From: Arthrobacter sp. SLBN-83
GTDB taxonomy: Bacteria > Actinomycetota > Actinomycetes > Actinomycetales > Micrococcaceae
Assembly: GCF_006715285.1 (NCBI RefSeq)
Contig: NZ_VFMX01000001.1
Span: 2,294,001-2,358,000, forward strand
Length of the DNA stretch: 64,000 nucleotides
Reading direction: 5' to 3'
The position numbers and the translations under genes were made by a program. The notes beneath the pieces were generated by a model. The model saw only the letters and a program-made list of their open reading frames with translations. It did no database searches and was not told the DNA's origin. Numbering within the stretch: position 1 is the stretch's first letter; each line of letters opens with the position of its first letter. Positions 32,495-42,304 of the stretch are shown here, in pieces.

Positions 32495-33438
32495 AGGCTC
32501 TAGTTACTGGCGCGGCGGGATTTATCGGAAGTGCAATCTCACGCCGTCTAATCGCCGAAGGGCACTCTGTTATTGGGGTCGATAGCTTATCGGACTACTA
32601 CGATGTTGCCATTAAGCAAACGCACCTCAAAGAGCTCATCTCTTCGCCCCATTTTTCTTTCATCGAAGAAGACCTAAATACTATAAATTTTGATGAGGCT
32701 GTTGGCGTGGTGGACTACATTTTCCATCAAGCCGGACAGCCTGGGGTTCGGAGATCATGGGGTAGCGAATTCGCCATCTATACGGATGCAAACGTTGGGG
32801 CGACGCAGCGGCTTCTAGAGTGGGCGCGCAGTATTCATGGACTTAAGAAGTTTATCTATGCTTCATCGTCTTCAGTTTATGGCGACGCTGAAGCTTATCC
32901 CACTACTGAAACAGACCGGCCGCAGCCGCTAAGTCCCTACGGAGTGTCCAAACTCGCTGCTGAGCACCTGTGCACTCTGTATGCGAAGAACTTCGGAGTA
33001 CCGACGGTCTCGCTGCGATACTTCACAGTTTATGGCCCGGGGCAGAGGCCGGATATGGCTTTTACAAGGTTTGTGAAGGCGGCGATAACAGGAAGTCCAA
33101 TTCAGATTTACGGCGACGGAGAGCAGATCCGAGATTTTACTTTCGTTGATGATGTAGTGGAGGCTAACGTAAGGGCGGCTACTGCCGAAACACCGGCCGG
33201 AGTGGTATACAACGTAGCAGGCGGTAGCAACGTCTCTATGAACGAGGTTCTTCGGCTCCTGACGGAACTGTCGGGTAATGAGCTAAATGTGGAATATGTT
33301 GACGCCGTGGCCGGCGATGTACGTAGGACATCGGGAGATACTTCACGCATCGCCGAGGCCTTAGGGTGGACGCCTCGCATAAGCCTGGAAGAGGGATTGA
33401 GGCATCATCTAGCTTGGGGACGACGTAATTTTGGCTAG
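32491..33438 (+). CDS. NAD-dependent nucleotide-sugar epimerase
   Basis: A 315-residue short-chain-type epimerase/dehydratase. MKALVTGAAGFIGSAISRRL binds NAD, SSSSVYGDAEAYP and YGVSK hold the catalytic Ser, Tyr and Lys, and RYFTVYGPGQRPDMAF matches UDP-glucuronate or UDP-hexose 4-epimerases. With UDP-glucuronate made in the same locus, a UDP-glucuronate 4-epimerase giving UDP-galacturonate is the best guess. The TTG start overlaps the preceding stop. Base composition is AT-rich for this genome. Confidence 0.9.
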   Translation: MKALVTGAAGFIGSAISRRLIAEGHSVIGVDSLSDYYDVAIKQTHLKELISSPHFSFIEEDLNTINFDEAVGVVDYIFHQAGQPGVRRSWGSEFAIYTDANVGATQRLLEWARSIHGLKKFIYASSSSVYGDAEAYPTTETDRPQPLSPYGVSKLAAEHLCTLYAKNFGVPTVSLRYFTVYGPGQRPDMAFTRFVKAAITGSPIQIYGDGEQIRDFTFVDDVVEANVRAATAETPAGVVYNVAGGSNVSMNEVLRLLTELSGNELNVEYVDAVAGDVRRTSGDTSRIAEALGWTPRISLEEGLRHHLAWGRRNFG

Positions 33439-34039
33439 AAATGCGAGCCAAGCGATAAGAAACCTAAGCGATTTCCGCGCATTTCTGATTAGTGATCTAC
33501 AAGCGCACAATCTGCGGAAATGGTACCCATGGTTGCGCTTTCAGCATCCTGAGCTGCACTATCAAAGGCTGCTCCGTGTCGTAGAATATCTTTCTCTATT
33601 TACCGACCCTGTTCGTAAGTCGTTATGGGCGGTGGCACGCATTAGGCTAGCTCAAGTAGGCCATCTTTACGGTCTATCAGTGCCTCCCGGAACCTTCGGG
33701 AGAGGCCTGTCCATCGCCCATATCGGTAACCTCGTAGTCAATGACAAGGCGCGGGTCGGGGAGAACTGCCGCATCCACTCCGGTGTGAATATAGGCGAAG
33801 CGGAGGGCAGGGCGCCGTACATCGGAAACTACGTTTACATCGGCCCAGGGGCTGTTCTGTTCGGAGGGATAACGATTGGGGATGGTGCCGTTATCGGCGC
33901 TAACTCTGTTGTCTCGGCTGACGTACCGGCCGGTGTGCTTGTTGCAGGAGCGCCCGCGAAGAAAATTCGCGATGTTGATCATCGGTCGCCGATGCCCGAA
34001 TGGATGCTGAATGCAGGCCATATTGAACCTGGGAGGTGA
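33431..34039 (+). CDS. Serine-acetyltransferase-like hexapeptide acyltransferase
   Basis: A 202-residue left-handed beta-helix acyltransferase. Hexapeptide repeats run through SIAHIGNLVVNDKARVGENC, RIHSGVNIGE, YVYIGPGAVLFGGITIGDGA and IGANSVVSADVPAG. It resembles the short serine O-acetyltransferase variants found in polysaccharide loci, which more likely O-acetylate a sugar. The TTG start overlaps the epimerase by eight bases. A paralogue lies at 39091. Confidence 0.85.
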   Translation: MARNASQAIRNLSDFRAFLISDLQAHNLRKWYPWLRFQHPELHYQRLLRVVEYLSLFTDPVRKSLWAVARIRLAQVGHLYGLSVPPGTFGRGLSIAHIGNLVVNDKARVGENCRIHSGVNIGEAEGRAPYIGNYVYIGPGAVLFGGITIGDGAVIGANSVVSADVPAGVLVAGAPAKKIRDVDHRSPMPEWMLNAGHIEPGR

Positions 34040-34045
34040 AGAGCG

Positions 34046-35125
34046 ATGAAAATTGGGATTGTTGTGCCAAAGCTGTCCGGCGGAGGTGCTGAGTATGTCG
34101 CCGTTGAGTGGGGAAGATACCTCTCGTCGAGAAACATGGATGTGGTCTTTTGCTTAACCGATCCCGACAGCACTGTTGACGCACCCGACTACACGCGGGC
34201 AGTAGCACTAGAGGGCAAGACGATCTTTAGCCGCATATGGGCCCTTAGACGGTTTCTCCTTTCAGAAGAAACAGATGTTGTCATTGGCCTGATGCCGTTC
34301 TGGAACCTTCTTTCCTTGGCCGCAGTCTTCACGCTCGGCAGCAAACGGCCGAGGGTGCTTATAAGCAGTCACACCATCGAATCAGCATATGGTGTGAGCC
34401 GCGGACGCGGCTTTTTATTGCAAACCACTTTGGCAAAGGTGGTCTACCGTTTTGCCGACGGCCTAATAGCTAGTTCACATGCAGTTGCAGCGGAAGCTGT
34501 TGCGCGGTACGGGATCAGACGCGAAAAGCTTTGGGTCGTCCCCAACCCTGTGTTTCCAAAGCCTGTGGCCGTTAAGCCACGACCCTCTAATTTTCACGGA
34601 CCTCTAACGCTCCTGGTGCCTGGTCGGATCGTCGACCAGAAACGGCCCGATCTGGCTGTAGAAGTTGCAGTTGAAATCGGCAAACAAACGGGAACGACCC
34701 CTTGCCTAGTTTTCATCGGTGAGGGGCCAGCTGAAGAATCCACACGAGAGAGAGCACTGGCATCGGGCGTCGATGCATCATTCGCCCCTTGGACCCCAGC
34801 GTGGCCTTCCTTGGCCAAGGGATACACCGTCGTTCTTTTGCCATCGATGTTAGAGGGCTTCGGCAATGTAATTTTGGACGCTACGGCTGCTCAACTGCCA
34901 GTAGTTGTATCGTCGCGAGCCTTGGGTGTTGCAGATGCCATCATCCCCGGTGTCACTGGGGTGCTTGTCGAAGGCGACGAGATATCCGACTACGTCAAGG
35001 GCATATTGGAGTCCTCCAACTGTAGCCTCGACCTTGTCCTAATATCCAAATGGCTTCAGCGCTTCACTACAGAGCGAAGCGGAGGAGTTTTGTCGTCAAT
35101 CCTCGCTCGTCTCATGTTGGCCTGA
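34046..35125 (+). CDS. Glycosyltransferase, GT4-like
   Basis: A 359-residue GT-B glycosyltransferase. IVVPKLSGGGAEYVAVEWGR at the N-terminus and LLVPGRIVDQKRPDLAVEVA, FIGEGPAEESTRERALAS, VVLLPSMLEGFGNVILDATA at the C-terminus are typical of GT4. The donor and linkage are unknown. It lies six bases after the acyltransferase, and the flippase gene starts on the base after its stop codon. Confidence 0.9.
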   Translation: MKIGIVVPKLSGGGAEYVAVEWGRYLSSRNMDVVFCLTDPDSTVDAPDYTRAVALEGKTIFSRIWALRRFLLSEETDVVIGLMPFWNLLSLAAVFTLGSKRPRVLISSHTIESAYGVSRGRGFLLQTTLAKVVYRFADGLIASSHAVAAEAVARYGIRREKLWVVPNPVFPKPVAVKPRPSNFHGPLTLLVPGRIVDQKRPDLAVEVAVEIGKQTGTTPCLVFIGEGPAEESTRERALASGVDASFAPWTPAWPSLAKGYTVVLLPSMLEGFGNVILDATAAQLPVVVSSRALGVADAIIPGVTGVLVEGDEISDYVKGILESSNCSLDLVLISKWLQRFTTERSGGVLSSILARLMLA

Positions 35126-36439
35126 ATGGTGAAAAAAGTTGTTCGCACGCTTAGAGGGTCAGCGGTAGCAATTGTTTCGATGCTGCCCGGTTTCGCTTTT
35201 CCCTTCATTACCTCTGCTGTTATCGGGCAAGCAAAAAGCGATCCCTTTTTTCTCGCGGTCTCTGTTGCTTTGGTCCTGTCAAATGTATTTGGCAACACGG
35301 TAGAAATGCATTCGGTTGTTCAAATAGGTCGAATCACTTCTACAGGAGGAACGATTTACCGGACGCAAATCAAGAGATATCGACAAAAAGTTCGCAAATT
35401 TACTTTACTCTCAATTGGTCTCTGTGGTCCCGTCCTGGTGGGCCTATATGCAGCGCGAGCGACACAGGAAACGGCCTACCAGTTTGCGGGAATCGCGGCG
35501 ATAGCCTTACTTGTGCCGATTATCGGCGGTGAAGCCAGCACTCGCTCGGGACAGCTTATCGCCCAAGGCCGGCATGAGATCGCTATCATGCTCCAAGCGA
35601 TGAGAAGCCTGTTTCCACTTGTGTTCGTTTTGCTAGTTCCAGGGGCTCCTTTGTGGTCACTTGCCTCCGTCATGGTCGCGGGAGAGTGCACACGATTAAT
35701 ACTAGTTGCAGTGGCAGTGCCACGGCCTGACGTTCGTGGGGGTGGGAGTCCCCTCATGCTGGATAGCAGGGGACTGTCCCAGCAGTCCCTATCTACGGCC
35801 ACTATGCAGGCTGCCCCGATTGCCGATCGCCTCTTCTTGTCGGGCGCTCCCGTGGGCAGCATTACTTCTTACGAACTCGCGGATAAAGTCTTCTTTGCAG
35901 GAGTTCAGTTTCTAAATTTGAGCCATCTGATAGGCCGTATGAAGGCCTGGGTAGGATTGCGGGAGGTGTCCGTACTTCAAGCTACAGCCGCTTTGCGCCG
36001 TGACCTGATTGTCCTCGTCGCCGCTTCTGCCGGGGCGGGTGTACTTGCGATTGCTGGTCTCTTTCTTGTAAGCACACTATCAATTGTTCCTCTCGCGTGG
36101 CGGGAGGGGCTGGGGTGGGCGCAAATTCTTCTGTTGTCACTGCCCGGGACGTTGGTCTCCATGGCCTGCTCTCGGCTTCTAATTGTTGCTGATCGACAGA
36201 AGGTTCTTCTTGTCTTTTCATCGGTGGTGACAGTAACGACTATCTTGTCCGACATGCTTTTCTTCACTCTCTTCGGGGCCATCGGAATACCTGTGGCCGC
36301 CGCTATTATCCGTTCGGTGACGGCTGCAATTTACGTCGGAGTCATGTGGCGCTACCTGAAGCCAACTCTTGGATCAGAAGTGCCGAAGGAAGGTCACGCC
36401 GGGGCAGGCGGAGCTGAACTGGATAAATTAGCAAACTAA
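35126..36439 (+). CDS. Polysaccharide flippase-like membrane protein
   Basis: A 437-residue multi-pass protein with about 12 hydrophobic helices, read from VSMLPGFAFPFITSAVIGQA through LFGAIGIPVAAAIIRSVTAA. The layout is that of the MOP/Wzx superfamily, which flips lipid-linked repeat units across the membrane. Sequence signatures are weak in this family, so the role is inferred largely from context: initiating transferase, GT26, polymerase and Wzz are all in the locus and no ABC exporter is present. Confidence 0.75.
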   Translation: MVKKVVRTLRGSAVAIVSMLPGFAFPFITSAVIGQAKSDPFFLAVSVALVLSNVFGNTVEMHSVVQIGRITSTGGTIYRTQIKRYRQKVRKFTLLSIGLCGPVLVGLYAARATQETAYQFAGIAAIALLVPIIGGEASTRSGQLIAQGRHEIAIMLQAMRSLFPLVFVLLVPGAPLWSLASVMVAGECTRLILVAVAVPRPDVRGGGSPLMLDSRGLSQQSLSTATMQAAPIADRLFLSGAPVGSITSYELADKVFFAGVQFLNLSHLIGRMKAWVGLREVSVLQATAALRRDLIVLVAASAGAGVLAIAGLFLVSTLSIVPLAWREGLGWAQILLLSLPGTLVSMACSRLLIVADRQKVLLVFSSVVTVTTILSDMLFFTLFGAIGIPVAAAIIRSVTAAIYVGVMWRYLKPTLGSEVPKEGHAGAGGAELDKLAN

Positions 36440-36442
36440 GAG

Positions 36443-36489
36443 GGCCGCTTCCCCTGTGAGCCCTGACGGGGCTTGCAGGGGAAGCGGCC
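36443..36489 (+). terminator. Stem-loop ending the plus-strand polysaccharide operon
   Basis: A 14-bp perfect stem, GGCCGCTTCCCCTG with CAGGGGAAGCGGCC, starts four bases past the flippase stop and encloses a second small stem (AGCCC/GGGCT). There is no T-run, but the stem is exceptionally strong and sits between convergent genes. Confidence 0.75.
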
Positions 36490-36588
36490 GGACCTTCGAT
36501 TGTGCTTGGAGGAAGGCGAGTTGATTCAGTCGGAATTACGATGGGGTTCCAGGCTGCGGCGCGAGGCCGCCTTTCTCATCCGGTTCAG

Positions 36589-38001
36589 CTAGAGGTACTG
36601 ACCTGAGAGGACTTCTCCCACAGTTGCGATTCCGATACCCTTCGTTACGGCATAATCAATCAATGCCCTGGTGTCTGCAATCGACCAAGCTATATTTCCG
36701 GCCGTTGCGTTGAACTGATGTCCATAGTTATGTATCCAAGCTTTCGAAGAATATGCTCGGTCAATATCAGCTTTTGCTTGCTCCAACGTCCTGCTCTGTC
36801 CCAGGGCACGTGCTCTGAGGATATGCCGATCCGGTGGCGGTGCGGTTTCGGTCGTATTAGAAAAAGTCCCGCGAGCCGAACCTGGGAAATGCTTCTTCAC
36901 CGCGTCCAAGACGGGACCATTGAAGATTCCCTTTGGGTAAGCAAGGTGGTTGGCCGCAATGAAGCCACGAGTTCGCAACCATAGCTTCAGAGCTGATAGC
37001 TCTGAATCCAGTTGTACGGGCGTTAAGGCAGCAAAAGTGCTGTCGTGTGCGGCAAGGGTCATTGCATGACCGGCTACCTCCCAACCAAGGTCGTCTTGAG
37101 CAGTACGTAACTGCGCCGTCGATAGACAGCCGTCCCTATCCACCATTTCAGCGATGTTGTAGATAGTTCCGCGTATGCCATACTGGCTCGCGTACCGTAT
37201 GATCCCCATTTGTGATGCGAAGGAGTCATCCATGGAAAGAGTCCAAACGCCATTGGGCCAGCGGTTCGTTCGAGGGACGGAGTCGACTTTTCCTATATTT
37301 AGCCGCACTGAAACGCCGGTGCTATCGTCTACAGCCATAATTTGCCAGTCAGTTATAGCCTGAAGATTCGGCTCGCCTACTCTTACCGCGTCCGAAAAGT
37401 TCAAAGTCAAGGTTGTCCATCTACCGTCCGCCAGGCACCATCCCACTCCCGCCGGGGGTTTAAGGTCCCATTTGTAATGGGTGCTCGAGATGTTTCCGCT
37501 CGAGGCATACACGGTAAGCCATTTGACACTGGCGATGTTCTCTAGCCGAAACATTAAGCTCACATGTTTGTCAGAAAAATCGACTGCACGTCCACCCAGA
37601 ACCTGAAGTCGTGACATGCCGCTGGCTCCATCGGATACCCGGCCGGCCGACTGAGTGCCGACCATAAACTCCGTTGAGTCATTCAAATTCGTTGTGCCGC
37701 CTATAGAAGTACCAGCTGTCCACAAATGCCCCGGCTGCGTGCCTTGAATGAGGCTAGTCGGTACCCTTGCAGGCACTGGCGGTAATGCCGCGTCTTGGGC
37801 GCTTACCGGTACATAGTCTGTTGTGGTAGCGACTTCAGTTGCTACGGCAGCCTCGCTCGGAGTTGCATCAAGAACACTTCCCAGAGACGCTCCTGCTCCC
37901 AGTGCCGTTAAAGCGCTGACGCGAAGGAGGTTCCGACGTCCTACTGGCACAGGCTGCGCCTCGCCCTGGTTCTTCGCTGCCTTTGTTGATGCTCGAAACA
38001 T
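36589..38001 (-). CDS. Tat-exported polysaccharide deacetylase
   Basis: A 470-residue secreted enzyme. The signal contains GRRNLLRVSALTALGAGASL, a twin-arginine type. Residues about 85-240 form a beta-rich domain that may bind carbohydrate. The NodB-like domain begins near 243 with WTLSMDDSFASQMGIIRYAS (the DD metal motif), continues with WEVAGHAMTLAAHD (His metal ligands) and LAYPKG. It would remove acetyl groups from the exported polysaccharide or from cell-wall glycans. It is transcribed on its own, convergent with the flippase operon. Confidence 0.88.
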   Translation of the reverse strand: MFRASTKAAKNQGEAQPVPVGRRNLLRVSALTALGAGASLGSVLDATPSEAAVATEVATTTDYVPVSAQDAALPPVPARVPTSLIQGTQPGHLWTAGTSIGGTTNLNDSTEFMVGTQSAGRVSDGASGMSRLQVLGGRAVDFSDKHVSLMFRLENIASVKWLTVYASSGNISSTHYKWDLKPPAGVGWCLADGRWTTLTLNFSDAVRVGEPNLQAITDWQIMAVDDSTGVSVRLNIGKVDSVPRTNRWPNGVWTLSMDDSFASQMGIIRYASQYGIRGTIYNIAEMVDRDGCLSTAQLRTAQDDLGWEVAGHAMTLAAHDSTFAALTPVQLDSELSALKLWLRTRGFIAANHLAYPKGIFNGPVLDAVKKHFPGSARGTFSNTTETAPPPDRHILRARALGQSRTLEQAKADIDRAYSSKAWIHNYGHQFNATAGNIAWSIADTRALIDYAVTKGIGIATVGEVLSGQYL

Positions 38002-39090
38002 CGCTACTCCTGATCATCCAACTGTGTGGTCGTACTGGATGTTAGGTAAGTCAATAAAGGCGATGCCCGAGTATGGAGTACCCGTATTCTGCTGTTAATT
38101 GTGCAAAGCTACTTGGAAATAACGGAGAACTACTTGCGCCGGGAAAGTCTGCTACGCACTAATAGCACTTGTACTTCTCCTAGGCTCGCTGCAGCGGAGA
38201 TTCTTGCCGTTGGGTGACGGGGCCCGACCTCGTCCACGGTCTGTACTTTCCCCACACAATGGGGAGATGTAGGCCCAGTTCTTGGGGGCCTGACGACGCT
38301 TTCTTTACCTTGGTTTACGGGTTTACGGGTTTACGCTGGCCGGGTCTTGCCCTACTATCGCCCCGGTGACGGAAAGTTGCAGTTCGGGTAGGGACGAAGA
38401 CAAGTGAGGTGTCAGCAGATACGCCGCAACGAGGCCCATTTGAAAAAATAGCGGCTCCGTGCGCTCAACGACCGGGCTACCGATTAGCCCTGCGCAGACT
38501 TGCAGAGCGATTCCTGGCGTTGACATGCCGGACCATCGGATCTTTGAGAGGTTTGATGATGGGAGCGGATTCGAGGCAGACACAACAACTCTCGCACCCG
38601 GATTCGGCTGGTAGCAGCTTCCTGCCGAAATAGAATTTTGAAGGTCAGCGAATGTGGGGGATAAGGTGTAGTCCTGATTGTTGATCCAGCAGCTTTTATG
38701 AGGCCTTCGGTCACCCGGGAAATTGGTACGTGGGATTAGGGGAAGTTTCTTCGTATCGCAGCGCGGTTATCACTCTAATGGGGGGGCAAGTGAATGCCTC
38801 CCTCCAGAACGTACGGGAGTAAACTCCCCAATTTCCTGAGTGGTCGCGCGGGCTTTGATTCGTTACTTTGTCACGTCACTTGTTTTTCAGTCTGGTTTTC
38901 GGTCTCCATTGAAGAGGTGTTTTACCCAAATGGCTGCCATTGAGGAAACGAACCAAACAATTCGCTTACACGCTCGCAGCTTCTCAGTTTGAAATGCCGG
39001 CAATCTACTACTACGTCGACGGCTGACCGTTGCCAGAACCTCCGAGACAAGGTTGAGGAAGGTGTACAGATTTGCGTCGCTGGTCGTAGT
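38002..39090. other. 1.1-kb region without recognisable genes
   Basis: AT-richer sequence between the deacetylase start and the acyltransferase at 39091. Open frames of up to about 86 codons occur on both strands but have no ribosome site and no recognisable domains. An 8-bp tandem repeat GTTTACGG is present three times at 38313-38336, the last copy ending in C. The region may be debris of a rearrangement between the two halves of the locus. The deacetylase promoter should lie near 38002-38150. Confidence 0.5.
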
Positions 39091-39618
39091 CTATCGTTTA
39101 GCTGTCGAGGGCGTGCTCTTGATCACTGCTCGCGGGCCGAAGGTGGTTTGTCCCTCTGCGACATTGAAGTTAATCAGTGAACTGGGGCCGAGGACAGCAC
39201 CGTTGCCAACGTTGATCGGGCCATATATGCCAACGTTTGGCCCTATGAATACATCATCGCCGATAGTAGGGCACTGCCCTCGTACGGCTCCTATAGTGAC
39301 TCCCGGGTGTATCCTGCAGTTTCGGCCCACGCGTGCATTGCCGTTTACTATGATCGGGCCCCTGTGCGCGATGGACAGGCCAGGAGCAAATGTGCCCAGT
39401 GGAATGTCGAATCCCAGCGCTTCAGAAACTCTCTCGAAGCGGAACCTGTACACAAAATAGATTAGACGGCCTAGCCCAGTTTTTGAGCGGTAGTGTTCGC
39501 AAATACGCAACAAACGGATGAACACGGCGATACGTTGGGTAATGTGGTATCGCCACCGCCACTTGGGAGGCAAGCCCATTGACACCAAGTCCTGAGACAC
39601 GATCGTTTTCCAGCTCAC
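39091..39618 (-). CDS. Serine-acetyltransferase-like hexapeptide acyltransferase (second)
   Basis: A 175-residue left-handed beta-helix acyltransferase related to the one at 33431: FDIPLGTFAPGLSIAHRGPI, IVNGNARVGRNCRIHPGVTI and FIGPNVGIYGPINVGNGAVL. GTG follows GGAG by six bases. It is divergent from the next acyltransferase gene. The C-terminus (FGPRAVIKSTPSTAKR) is shorter than in true serine acetyltransferases. A sugar O-acetyl or similar acyl transfer is likely. Confidence 0.85.
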   Translation of the reverse strand: MSWKTIVSQDLVSMGLPPKWRWRYHITQRIAVFIRLLRICEHYRSKTGLGRLIYFVYRFRFERVSEALGFDIPLGTFAPGLSIAHRGPIIVNGNARVGRNCRIHPGVTIGAVRGQCPTIGDDVFIGPNVGIYGPINVGNGAVLGPSSLINFNVAEGQTTFGPRAVIKSTPSTAKR

Positions 39619-39744
39619 ATTGGCTCCTGGGTTAGCACTTCACTAGGTTTGGAGGTGGTAGCGGTACGGCGGGGGCAGCGCGTGAGACGTAACGTACGCT
39701 GCTCGGCTTGGTCCAGATTAGAATGCAATCGAGAGAGCTTACAA

Positions 39745-40311
39745 ATGCAACCTAGAGTACCCCGTTACGTTCGCTGCCTCCCAGGCGATTTACTCTATGC
39801 TCTTCGTCACCTTCTTATCAACGTTATAGGCGGATCCCCTATTCTGCCGAAAGGTGGGAGGGTGCTGATTTACAACTTAATGGGGATTAATACGGATCGC
39901 GCCGTTATCTATCCGCATATAAGATTTCTTAATCGCGGACGGGTTCGCATTGCGAGGGATGTGTTGCTTAACTCCGGTATTACCTTTGAAAATCGCGGTC
40001 CGGTCCACATTGAACGTTCAGTTTCGATCGGTCCAGAAGTTTATATAGGAACTTCAACTCATGCGATCGGCCCGAGTTATGAGCGTGCTGGCGTGCCTTC
40101 CGCGCTGCCCGTTCGGATTGGGGCGGGCACTTGGATAGGGGCTAGGGCCGTGATCTTGCCAGGCGTTACGATTGGCGCCGGATGCGTTATCGCTGCCGGA
40201 GCGGTGGTCCCAAGGGATTGCGAACCAAATTCTCTGTATGCGGGCGTCCCCGCCCGCAGAATTCGCGCCCTTAGTGAAGATGATCCTCGGGCGACTGTGG
40301 CTACGCATTGA
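39745..40311 (+). CDS. WbbJ-like hexapeptide acyltransferase
   Basis: A 188-residue acyltransferase with a C-terminal hexapeptide-repeat domain: FLNRGRVRIARDVLLNSGIT, SVSIGPEVYIGTSTHAIGP, GAGTWIGARAVILPGVTIGA and CVIAAGAVVPRDCEPNSLYA. The ending is that of the maltose/galactoside O-acetyltransferase group. The ATG at 39745 (MQPRVPRYVRC) was chosen; the frame is open to 39649, but that part shows no conserved residues. Third acyltransferase in the locus, so the polymer is probably decorated at several positions. Confidence 0.85.
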   Translation: MQPRVPRYVRCLPGDLLYALRHLLINVIGGSPILPKGGRVLIYNLMGINTDRAVIYPHIRFLNRGRVRIARDVLLNSGITFENRGPVHIERSVSIGPEVYIGTSTHAIGPSYERAGVPSALPVRIGAGTWIGARAVILPGVTIGAGCVIAAGAVVPRDCEPNSLYAGVPARRIRALSEDDPRATVATH

Positions 40312-40631
40312 GCTCCCCCCCGTGGACGTTGAGTGGTTAAGGTAGATTAGTCCTACTTGCTTCCATCGCTCGGCTGGGACGAATGAAGTTTTGATCCCTG
40401 AGACGAACGTTCCATCATGGCACATGGCAGATGTGACTTTAGGGATGCTGCTTTCGCCTTATTTGCTATGCACGGTCGCGACCGTAGCCAAGTTCTATGT
40501 CATACGGCAAGCATCATAGACGGTCCGGGTCGGTTCTCAGCCGGACCACGCACTACACTGAGAGTCCGAAACTACTGGGTAGCGGAGAAACGCTGTGCGT
40601 ACCGCTCGATCTGATATCTGGGGGCCATAAC
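40312..40631. other. Leader region of the second Wzz-kinase gene
   Basis: A 320-base gap with no convincing gene. A 7-bp inverted repeat GGTCCGG/CCGGACC (40522-40547) precedes a TACACT at 40553-40558 that could be a -10 box, but I could not match a -35. The frame of the kinase is open back to 40497, so part of this could be coding if an upstream start is used. Confidence 0.45.
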
Positions 40632-42140
40632 TTGGAACTGAGCGACTACTTGGGCATTCTTCGCCGAAGTTGGGTCCTAGTAGTGGCGACGACGCTGGCT
40701 GGACTTCTGCTTGGTGGTGCCGCCTCGGCTTTTGTCAAGCCTACATACACTTCTACTACGCAACTCTTTGTTTCCATACAAAGTTCCGGCTCAGTCCAGG
40801 AACTTCAACAGGGCAACACCTTTAGTCAATCTCGTGTCCAGTCCTACGTGAAAACGGTCCGCACTCCCATAGTTCTCCAGCCGGCCATAAACGCCCTCGG
40901 CCTCGGGCTTTCCGCTGATGAGCTAGCCTCCAAGGTGACCGCGACCACCGACGCGAATACCGTTCTAATCAATATTTCGGTTGACGATCCATCGCCAGTC
41001 CAAGCAGCGGCTATTGCCCAGGCTGTTGCAGGAAGTCTGATCAATGCTATTGATTCCTTGGAGAAGCCCAAGAATGGTGGCTCCTCGCCTGTAAATTTGT
41101 CCGTGGTCACACCGGCTCAGGCCCCAGTTGCGCCTTCGGCTCCGAACACCAAGATGAATCTCCTAATTGGTCTCTTGGCAGGTCTGGTAATGGGTGTGGC
41201 AGCAGCACTGCTAAGAAGTACCTTGGACAATCGGGTACGCGGAGAATCAGATTTACGCAAAGTCACCTTGGCGCCTCTACTTGGTGGTATCGCCTTTGAT
41301 GGAAGTGCGGTCAGCAAGCCCTTGCTGACACAGGCCGGCCCCCAGAGCCCACGCGCAGAGTCCTTCCGACAGTTGCGCACCAATCTTCAGTTCGCAAACG
41401 TATCGGGCAATGCAAAGACCGTGTTGATAACTTCATCATTGCCTGGTGAGGGAAAAAGTACGACTGCAACCAACTTGGCAATTGCTCTCGCTCAATCTGG
41501 GCAGTCGGTGTGCCTTGTGGACGCGGATTTGCGGCGGCCCATGGTGAATGAATACTTAGGCTTAGACCGCAATGTGGGCTTGACGTCGGCTTTGGTGGGC
41601 ACCGCCGACCTTGACGACGTCCTGCAGCCGTGGGGCGAGGACCGGCTCGCAGTACTAACTTCAGGTCCAGTTCCACCTAACCCGAGCGAACTACTAGGTT
41701 CATACCAAATGAGGCAGATGATCGAGGATCTGGAGAGGAGCTTCGATATTGTCATAATCGACGCACCGCCACTCCTGCCAGTCACCGACGCGGCTGTCTT
41801 GTCCCAGCATGTCGGGGGAGTCGTTCTAGTGGTCGGGGCCGAAAAGCTGAAGATACAGGATCTTCAAAAATCGCTGGCTGCTCTTGACCTCGTTGAAGCG
41901 TCGCTGTTGGGCCTTGTGCTGAACCGCCTTCCGAGTAAGGGCACTGATGCGTACACCTACACGTACTACTCGAGAAGTGACATTCAACAGCCGGAAAAGA
42001 AGAGGTTTGGCTCAAGGCGATCCAACCCGGGCTTCGAAGAACCCTCTTCGACTACCTCCCTAATGTATGGAGTAGACAGTAGGAAAAGAGAGGCGCGGCC
42101 CTTTCCGTCATCAGCGGTCGCGGAGTCGGACCACCGCTAG
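40632..42140 (+). CDS. Wzz-like chain-length regulator fused to BY-type tyrosine kinase (second copy)
   Basis: A 502-residue relative of the protein at 20547. Helices at about 17-35 and 178-196 flank the periplasmic-type Wzz domain. The kinase part has SSLPGEGKSTTATNLA, VDADLRRPMVNEYLG and IVIIDAPPLLPVTDAAVLS. The C-terminal tail has DAYTYTYYSRSD plus an extra 50 polar residues containing one more Tyr. The TTG at 40632 (ELSDYLGILRRSW) was chosen because CTGGGGG precedes it and the fold starts there; the open frame reaches 40497. It is followed by the polymerase gene. Confidence 0.92.
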   Translation: MELSDYLGILRRSWVLVVATTLAGLLLGGAASAFVKPTYTSTTQLFVSIQSSGSVQELQQGNTFSQSRVQSYVKTVRTPIVLQPAINALGLGLSADELASKVTATTDANTVLINISVDDPSPVQAAAIAQAVAGSLINAIDSLEKPKNGGSSPVNLSVVTPAQAPVAPSAPNTKMNLLIGLLAGLVMGVAAALLRSTLDNRVRGESDLRKVTLAPLLGGIAFDGSAVSKPLLTQAGPQSPRAESFRQLRTNLQFANVSGNAKTVLITSSLPGEGKSTTATNLAIALAQSGQSVCLVDADLRRPMVNEYLGLDRNVGLTSALVGTADLDDVLQPWGEDRLAVLTSGPVPPNPSELLGSYQMRQMIEDLERSFDIVIIDAPPLLPVTDAAVLSQHVGGVVLVVGAEKLKIQDLQKSLAALDLVEASLLGLVLNRLPSKGTDAYTYTYYSRSDIQQPEKKRFGSRRSNPGFEEPSSTTSLMYGVDSRKREARPFPSSAVAESDHR

Positions 42141-42304
42141 GCTCGGCGCCGCTACCGACCGCTTACACAGCGTAAAAGCCCGGGCATTCCCTGATCGCTC
42201 CGGTGATGGACGACCGGCGCTCGACATTTACCGACGAGCATTCGTGGGCGACCCGATAGCGCGCAAGTTACTGTTTCGGAGATTGACTACTGTCTGGGGG
42301 ATCC

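Noticed and set aside
38323..38633. Overlapping short frames in the 1.1-kb gap
   Set aside because: Frames on both strands have no ribosome site, no domain and no operon partner.
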